The notes beneath the pieces are model-generated. The model ran no database searches. It was not told the origin of the DNA and saw only the letters and a list, made by a program, of their open reading frames with translations. Source: a virus. Taken from it: a DNA stretch of 22,136 nucleotides. How positions within the stretch are numbered: position 1 is the stretch's first letter; each line of letters begins with the position of its first letter. A program made the translations under genes and the position numbers. Below are positions 17,850 through 22,136 of the stretch, in pieces. Location of the stretch: positions 1 through 22,136 of IMG/VR virus record IMGVR_UViG_3300017746_000189; one strand, written 5' to 3'.

Positions 17850-18545
17850 ATGCCCACAACGACAGCAACACTTTCTTTGTCTAGCTCTGACTTGACTAGC
17901 GCCTCAACGGCTATTACTGCCACCACAGTGCTGAAAAAGGCTGGGGAGAGATCACTAGGTCTGACAGACACATCGGGCCTCGCTAGAAAAACCACAACGG
18001 CCTCTAGCGTTTTTAGATTGTTCTATGCTGATGACTACACGGCGGACAAGGCTCACAAAATTTACCTGAAGAATATGTCTACCATAGCTTCAGAATACTT
18101 TACCATCACTATTGATGACGAAGAAATCGGAAGACTGTACGCGGGTGATTTTGCTTTCTTTCCTTGGTCCGCAAAAGACGGAACTAAAGAGGTGTTTACC
18201 GCCTCATGCGCTGACACCTGGCAAGTGGCAGACACCTTGACGTTTGACGGTGTTCAGGTGAATGCTGGAGCAAGCGCTTCCGCTACGGCTGCAATTCTAC
18301 GAGCCACAATCTACCCAAACTGGATAGTAACAGGATCTGGAGATGATGCAATATTTACCGCCAAAAGATCTAGGGCTGATCAAGAGATAGATGTTAGTGA
18401 ATTTGTTCTTGTGGACGCGGCATCTAGCGACGCTACTTTTACTATAGCAACCACTACAAACGGTCTTGACGACGCAGCCGACATCAAAATTACACCAAGT
18501 GTAGCCACGTCAATGACGCTGGAGTACATGCTAATAAACGAATAA
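17850..18545 (+). CDS. Beta-rich virion structural protein, array member 3 with insertion, 231 aa
   Basis: The opening (MPTTTATLSLSSSDLTSAST) and core (AHKIYLKNMSTIASEYFTIT at 68-87; IGRLYAGDFAFFPWSA at 93-108) match the two preceding genes. In place of the short end, it carries about 100 extra residues (about 118-215: an ADTWQVADTLTFDGVQVNAG segment and an ILRATIYPNWIVTGS segment) before the shared last strand TLEYMLINE. The insertion looks like an additional beta domain, so this copy may have gained a new surface function. The stop overlaps the next start (TAATG). Confidence 0.82.
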   Translation: MPTTTATLSLSSSDLTSASTAITATTVLKKAGERSLGLTDTSGLARKTTTASSVFRLFYADDYTADKAHKIYLKNMSTIASEYFTITIDDEEIGRLYAGDFAFFPWSAKDGTKEVFTASCADTWQVADTLTFDGVQVNAGASASATAAILRATIYPNWIVTGSGDDAIFTAKRSRADQEIDVSEFVLVDAASSDATFTIATTTNGLDDAADIKITPSVATSMTLEYMLINE

Positions 18546-18964
18546 TGGGAAGTCTAAGAGTTTCTTTGTCTATGATAAGCACCGACGTGCTTAGCTCACC
18601 CATATCTCTCGGTGTAGACTCTGTCTTGTCCGTTGACTCTGGAAGCCTCTTGAGGGCCAAGGTGAAGGGCACAGTAGCCGACACTGATGATATGATAGTG
18701 TATCTGGCCAACGACAAGGTGGATAGAGCATATCTATACATTAAGAACCTTGCCCCCATATACGAGGACTACATCTACTTGAGAAATGAAACGGAGAGTG
18801 ATTCCGCTTTGTTCGCTAAGATCCCAGGAGGAGAGTTTGCATTCATACCTCTGGCCGTAGATAAGACTTGCGCAGTATACGCAACTAAAATAGACACGCT
18901 GATAGAATACGGTGTGTTTGGAGATGATAACTCAGGTGCTATCTTTGGTGGCTCAGGATCCTAA
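18545..18964 (+). CDS. Beta-rich virion structural protein, divergent array member 4, 139 aa
   Basis: The sequence starts MGSLRVSLSMISTDVLSSPI and has AYLYIKNLAPIYEDYIYLRN (62-81), then LFAKIPGGEFAFIPLAVD (89-106) and the end strand IEYGVFGDD. The YIKN...(I/L)...P(G)GE/DFAFIP arrangement parallels the other members, but identity is low, so it is an older duplicate. A Gly/Ser-rich tail (GAIFGGSGS) closes it. The gene is coupled to the previous one by TAATG. Confidence 0.78.
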   Translation: MGSLRVSLSMISTDVLSSPISLGVDSVLSVDSGSLLRAKVKGTVADTDDMIVYLANDKVDRAYLYIKNLAPIYEDYIYLRNETESDSALFAKIPGGEFAFIPLAVDKTCAVYATKIDTLIEYGVFGDDNSGAIFGGSGS

Positions 18965-18974
18965 TAAATAAGAC

Positions 18975-19559
18975 ATGGCAACATTTGCAAATCAGGGAGT
19001 ATCAAGCCAAATGGCTTTTGGACAGTTCGGAAGTGCTTTTACAGAAACCAACGCTGGTGTCCTTGTACCGCCTCAGGGTATGGTCATCACGGCTATCCAG
19101 TGTCTTGACGCCACCAAGTTTGATATCCTTATTTCAGAGAGACCTGACACTATTGCCAGCGTCCAACACGCTGCACACGCCACGCCTCAAGACACTGTTT
19201 CGGCAGCTGTTACAGCTGGGACCTTTGTAGACTTCGGTGCAGCAGCAACGGCTAAGGCTGGCGACGCTATGTACATAGCATCTACTGGTGTCTTTGTAGC
19301 CAATGTAAAGGCGGTAGGCTTTGACAGCACAGGTGCTGAGAACGAGAACTTTATAGAGCTAGATCGTCGTACAGACGTAGGAAACGTAGCGCACCTGTTC
19401 GCTGGGTCTGAAGGGGCGGGAGGTCAACAAATTACTTCTGATAACGTGTTTCCTGCGGGACTCACTATATACGGTAGATGGACAGCCATGAGCTTGTCAG
19501 AGGATCAAACTTCTGGCGGAGCGATCTGCTACTTTGGTCCTACGGATAGCAAGAAATAA
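18975..19559 (+). CDS. Probable head decoration/virion protein, 194 aa
   Basis: The product opens MATFANQGVSSQMAFGQFGS and is rich in Ala, Gly, Thr and Ser with strands such as GMVITAIQCLDATKFDILIS and FIELDRRTDVG, ending AGLTIYGRWTAMSLSEDQTS. It lies immediately before the scaffold and capsid genes, a common place for decoration or stabilisation proteins. No defined family is recognised. Confidence 0.75.
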   Translation: MATFANQGVSSQMAFGQFGSAFTETNAGVLVPPQGMVITAIQCLDATKFDILISERPDTIASVQHAAHATPQDTVSAAVTAGTFVDFGAAATAKAGDAMYIASTGVFVANVKAVGFDSTGAENENFIELDRRTDVGNVAHLFAGSEGAGGQQITSDNVFPAGLTIYGRWTAMSLSEDQTSGGAICYFGPTDSKK

Positions 19560-19577
19560 TTCACTTAACTTAATATA

Positions 19578-20663
19578 ATGGAAGAGCAAAATGACGCAGT
19601 CGGCGGTTTCGAGGTATTCGATTCTGCCGAAGCCATGATGGAGTCTAATGACCCACAGGCAGAACAACAAGTAGAACAGCAGGCTGATCAAGTCGATCAG
19701 TCGCAGTCGGAGCAGCCTCAGGTTGAATCTGCACCTAGTGCAGAACCTCAGGCTCAGCCGTCTGAACAGGGGACTATGTCCTCTCAGAATGAGCAAACGC
19801 TCGGTGACGAAGATCTAGATGCTATGACACTGAAATACCTTAGCGAGAAGCTGGGTACTCAGTTCGAGTCATTTGATCAAATCACTGCGCAACAGCAGAC
19901 ATCCGCGCTCGATGAGCGGGTTGAGGCTATTTCTCGGTTTGTACAGGAGACAGGGCGTTCTCCTCAAGACTGGTTCGCTTACCAGTCGTTGAATCCACAA
20001 GAGATGGATGATACGACGGCAGTGCGAGTCAAGCTGGCTACCGAGCACCCCAACCTTAGTTCAGGTGAAGTGGACCTGCTAATGAAGAGCAAGTATAATG
20101 TTGACGACGCCCTCGCTTCAGAGGAAGAAGTCAATGTAGCTAAGCTCCAATTAAAGATCGACGCCGAAGGAGCGCGTCAGGCTATTGACGGCATCCGCCA
20201 ACAATACTTGGCTCCTACTTCGAACGAAGATCCTGTGCTTGAGTCTTTCATTGACGACCAGTGGATTGACACCATGTCGAAAGAAGTAGATGCCTTGCAA
20301 GGTCTAGAGTTTGACGTTGCAGACGGAAAAACATTTACTTTCTCGCTTGATGACAATTACAGGGGTCAGCTGAAGGACAAACAAGCCAACCTAGATTCCT
20401 TCTTCGATCGTTTTGTTCAAGACGATGGGAATTGGGATTTCGACGGTTTGTCTTCTATGTTCGCTGTCCGAGACAACATCGACAAGATTGTGTCTTCCGC
20501 TTATCGCCAAGGCATGAGCGACGGTCAACGTAACGTAGTATCGCAAGCCGCCAACATTTCTACTGAATCACCACAGGCTACTGGAACGGAGCAAAACAAT
20601 CCGCTTTCAGACCAGGTGAGACAGCTTATGCGAGGGTCCAATGGACTCACTTTTAAAATCTAA
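19578..20663 (+). CDS. Scaffold-like capsid assembly protein, 361 aa
   Basis: Located 12 bases before the capsid gene. Residues 20-75 are a disordered Gln/Glu/Ser-rich region (QAEQQVEQQADQVDQSQSEQ and following), and the rest is acidic and helical (DEDLDAMTLKYLSEKLGTQF, then LDERVEAISRFVQETGRS) with a basic-containing C terminus (SDQVRQLMRGSNGLTFKI), which in scaffolds contacts the capsid protein. Acidic, helical, low-complexity proteins in this place are the scaffold in most tailed phages. No protease motif is seen. None of its 11 Ile codons is ATA, unlike the terminase, which suggests host-adapted codon use for high expression. Confidence 0.82.
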   Translation: MEEQNDAVGGFEVFDSAEAMMESNDPQAEQQVEQQADQVDQSQSEQPQVESAPSAEPQAQPSEQGTMSSQNEQTLGDEDLDAMTLKYLSEKLGTQFESFDQITAQQQTSALDERVEAISRFVQETGRSPQDWFAYQSLNPQEMDDTTAVRVKLATEHPNLSSGEVDLLMKSKYNVDDALASEEEVNVAKLQLKIDAEGARQAIDGIRQQYLAPTSNEDPVLESFIDDQWIDTMSKEVDALQGLEFDVADGKTFTFSLDDNYRGQLKDKQANLDSFFDRFVQDDGNWDFDGLSSMFAVRDNIDKIVSSAYRQGMSDGQRNVVSQAANISTESPQATGTEQNNPLSDQVRQLMRGSNGLTFKI

Positions 20664-20675
20664 AAACTAGAAAAA

Positions 20676-22106
20676 ATGGCTGATATTAAAGCAAGTCAAC
20701 CAGCACTCGATAACTCCCTGAGTGTTGGAAGCAAGACTGTAGCAAACACTCTCTTGCAGAGAGGGTTTAAACTTACCCCAGACTCCTACACCACTGTAGA
20801 CGAACTCATCAAAGCTACACGTGAAGACGTGATGCCCGAGTTGGTCCAGGTATACGGTGACCAAGGTTTGACAGGGTTTTTGAAGCTCACTGGAGCTGTA
20901 AACAGCGGTGGCTCTTCTGATCAGATCGACTGGTGGGAAGCAGGTCGTCGTCACAGAGCATACGCTGGAATCGACACATCTGGCACAGGTGCTTCTATTA
21001 CTATCTCTGACGCAACATTCATCGCTAACGTTCAGAAGAACGATGTGGTAATGGACGCAGAGACTGGAACTAGATTCATCGTTCAGGCTGGTGGTGCAAC
21101 CACATCTACTTCATCTCCTTCCAACGCTGTGTTGGTGAAGATGGATAACAGCCTTGTGGCAACAGGAGACGGAACTTCTTCCTCTACCTTGGTTGTTATC
21201 GGTAACATCTACGGACAGGGAACAAACCAGCCTACTGGTTTCACCGATCCAGGGATCGTCCGTTACACCAACCCATACATGATCGTCAAGGATCGTTACG
21301 AGGTGAATGGCTCACAAGCCACTAACGTCGGATACGTCAACTTGGGCGGTGGTGACTACCGTTGGTTCATGTACGGCGAGAAAGAAGCTCGTGCTCGTTT
21401 TGAGGACAAGCGTGAATTGATGATGCTCTTCGGTGAGAAGAGAGGCGGCACCGCTGGAACTGCCTTGGACAACGCTTTGGCTGGATCTGAAGGTTACTTC
21501 TCTGCTATCGAGAACAGAGGTATTGTTGTTCAGAATGCTGCTTCCAACCCAATGGATAGCTTCTCTGAGTTTGACGACATCATCTTGGAACTCGACAAGC
21601 AAGGCGCTCCTTCTGAGTACGCTATGTACGTGAACAGAAAGCAGGACTTGGCTATCGACGATATGTTGGCAGCAGGTTTGTCTACTTCTGTTACTGCAGG
21701 CTTGCCAGGTCAGTTTGGTTCTTTCCAGAACAACTCAGACATGGCTGTGCAGCTCGGATTTAAGAGCTTTACTCGCGGTGGCTACACCTTCCACAAGCAC
21801 GACTGGAGATTGTTGAACGATCCAACTATGTTGGGTGCTGCAGACAACAACTTCATTCAGGGTGCTATGGTGCCTTTGAGAACTGTGAACGACGCCCGTA
21901 GCGGTGCTTCTGTTCCTGCGCTCTCTATGCACTACAAGGAAGCAAACGGCTACTCTCGTGAAATGGAGCACTGGGTATCTGGTGGCGGAGTCTTGGGTCA
22001 CACCAACAACGGTGACCTCGGTACCGACCAAGCAGTATTCCACTACCGCTCTGAAGTTGCTCTTTGCGTTCGCGCTGCAAACCAGCACGTAATGATCAAG
22101 GGGTAA
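20676..22106 (+). CDS. Major capsid protein, 476 aa
   Basis: Identified by position after the scaffold, size and composition. The start MADIKASQPALDNSLSVGSK follows an AT-rich leader (AAAACTAGAAAAA). Segments LIKATREDVMPELVQVYGDQ (44-63), IDWWEAGRRHRAYAG and RWFMYGEKEARARFEDKREL (about 231-250) suit the helical parts of an HK97-type capsid fold, and SMHYKEANGYSREMEHWVSG lies near the end. The fold assignment is inferred, as no single signature is diagnostic. All 19 Ile codons are ATT or ATC, so it does not use the AUA codon served by the phage tRNA. The gene is complete and is followed by an AT-rich 30-bp tail at the window edge. Confidence 0.88.
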   Translation: MADIKASQPALDNSLSVGSKTVANTLLQRGFKLTPDSYTTVDELIKATREDVMPELVQVYGDQGLTGFLKLTGAVNSGGSSDQIDWWEAGRRHRAYAGIDTSGTGASITISDATFIANVQKNDVVMDAETGTRFIVQAGGATTSTSSPSNAVLVKMDNSLVATGDGTSSSTLVVIGNIYGQGTNQPTGFTDPGIVRYTNPYMIVKDRYEVNGSQATNVGYVNLGGGDYRWFMYGEKEARARFEDKRELMMLFGEKRGGTAGTALDNALAGSEGYFSAIENRGIVVQNAASNPMDSFSEFDDIILELDKQGAPSEYAMYVNRKQDLAIDDMLAAGLSTSVTAGLPGQFGSFQNNSDMAVQLGFKSFTRGGYTFHKHDWRLLNDPTMLGAADNNFIQGAMVPLRTVNDARSGASVPALSMHYKEANGYSREMEHWVSGGGVLGHTNNGDLGTDQAVFHYRSEVALCVRAANQHVMIKG

Positions 22107-22136
22107 TAGTATTATTCACTAACTATTAAAACCTAA

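Overview
This window is part of a tailed double-stranded DNA phage (or prophage) genome whose host is very probably a Bacteroidetes bacterium, perhaps a marine flavobacterium. The host call rests on repeated copies of the Bacteroidetes -7 promoter box (TAnnTTTG, mostly TATATTTGC) placed just before genes, and on AT-rich leaders without Shine-Dalgarno sites. The phage call rests on a large terminase, a long portal protein, a scaffold-like protein and a major capsid protein in the usual order, with two tRNA genes and many tiny genes packed with TAATG/ATGA overlaps. No integrase or replication gene is present, so a prophage state can be neither shown nor excluded.

Region 1 (1-2157) has a different character from the rest. 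Five small genes lie on the minus strand, followed by a 765-bp divergent intergenic region. The stretch from about 130 to 1830 is packed with short perfect inverted repeats (5-8 bp stems, usually 3-4 nt loops), in coding and non-coding DNA alike. Most of the three-base loops are GNA on one strand or the other, above all GAA on the minus strand. Two start codons lie inside such hairpins, and three minus-strand genes share a CAAACTTCA-type leader. This hairpin field is the most unusual thing in the window.

Region 2 (2158-4712) has three plus-strand genes of probable virion or assembly role, a strong bidirectional terminator at 4221-4244, and a convergent minus-strand pair of small membrane/exported proteins (4263-4878). 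Region 3 (4883-7513) starts from a good promoter and carries an M15 peptidase (probable endolysin), a LamG-domain protein, small unknowns and a divergently encoded winged-helix-like protein. Region 4 (7514-9894) is a chain of overlapping small genes (a four-cysteine protein, a DCGC-motif protein, a double GroES-like protein, a zinc-ribbon-like protein, an EF-hand-like miniprotein) with tRNA-Ile(UAU) and tRNA-Arg(UCU).

Region 5 (9885-22106) is the packaging and head/tail module: terminase large subunit, portal, a beta-sandwich-like protein, a repeat-plus-LamG protein, four tiny Lys/Arg-rich proteins, four tandem related beta-rich virion proteins (a fifth candidate lies at 2841), a further probable virion protein, scaffold and major capsid protein. 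The scaffold and capsid genes contain no ATA codon, whereas ATA is frequent in the terminase; this fits the phage carrying its own AUA-decoding tRNA for its less host-adapted genes.
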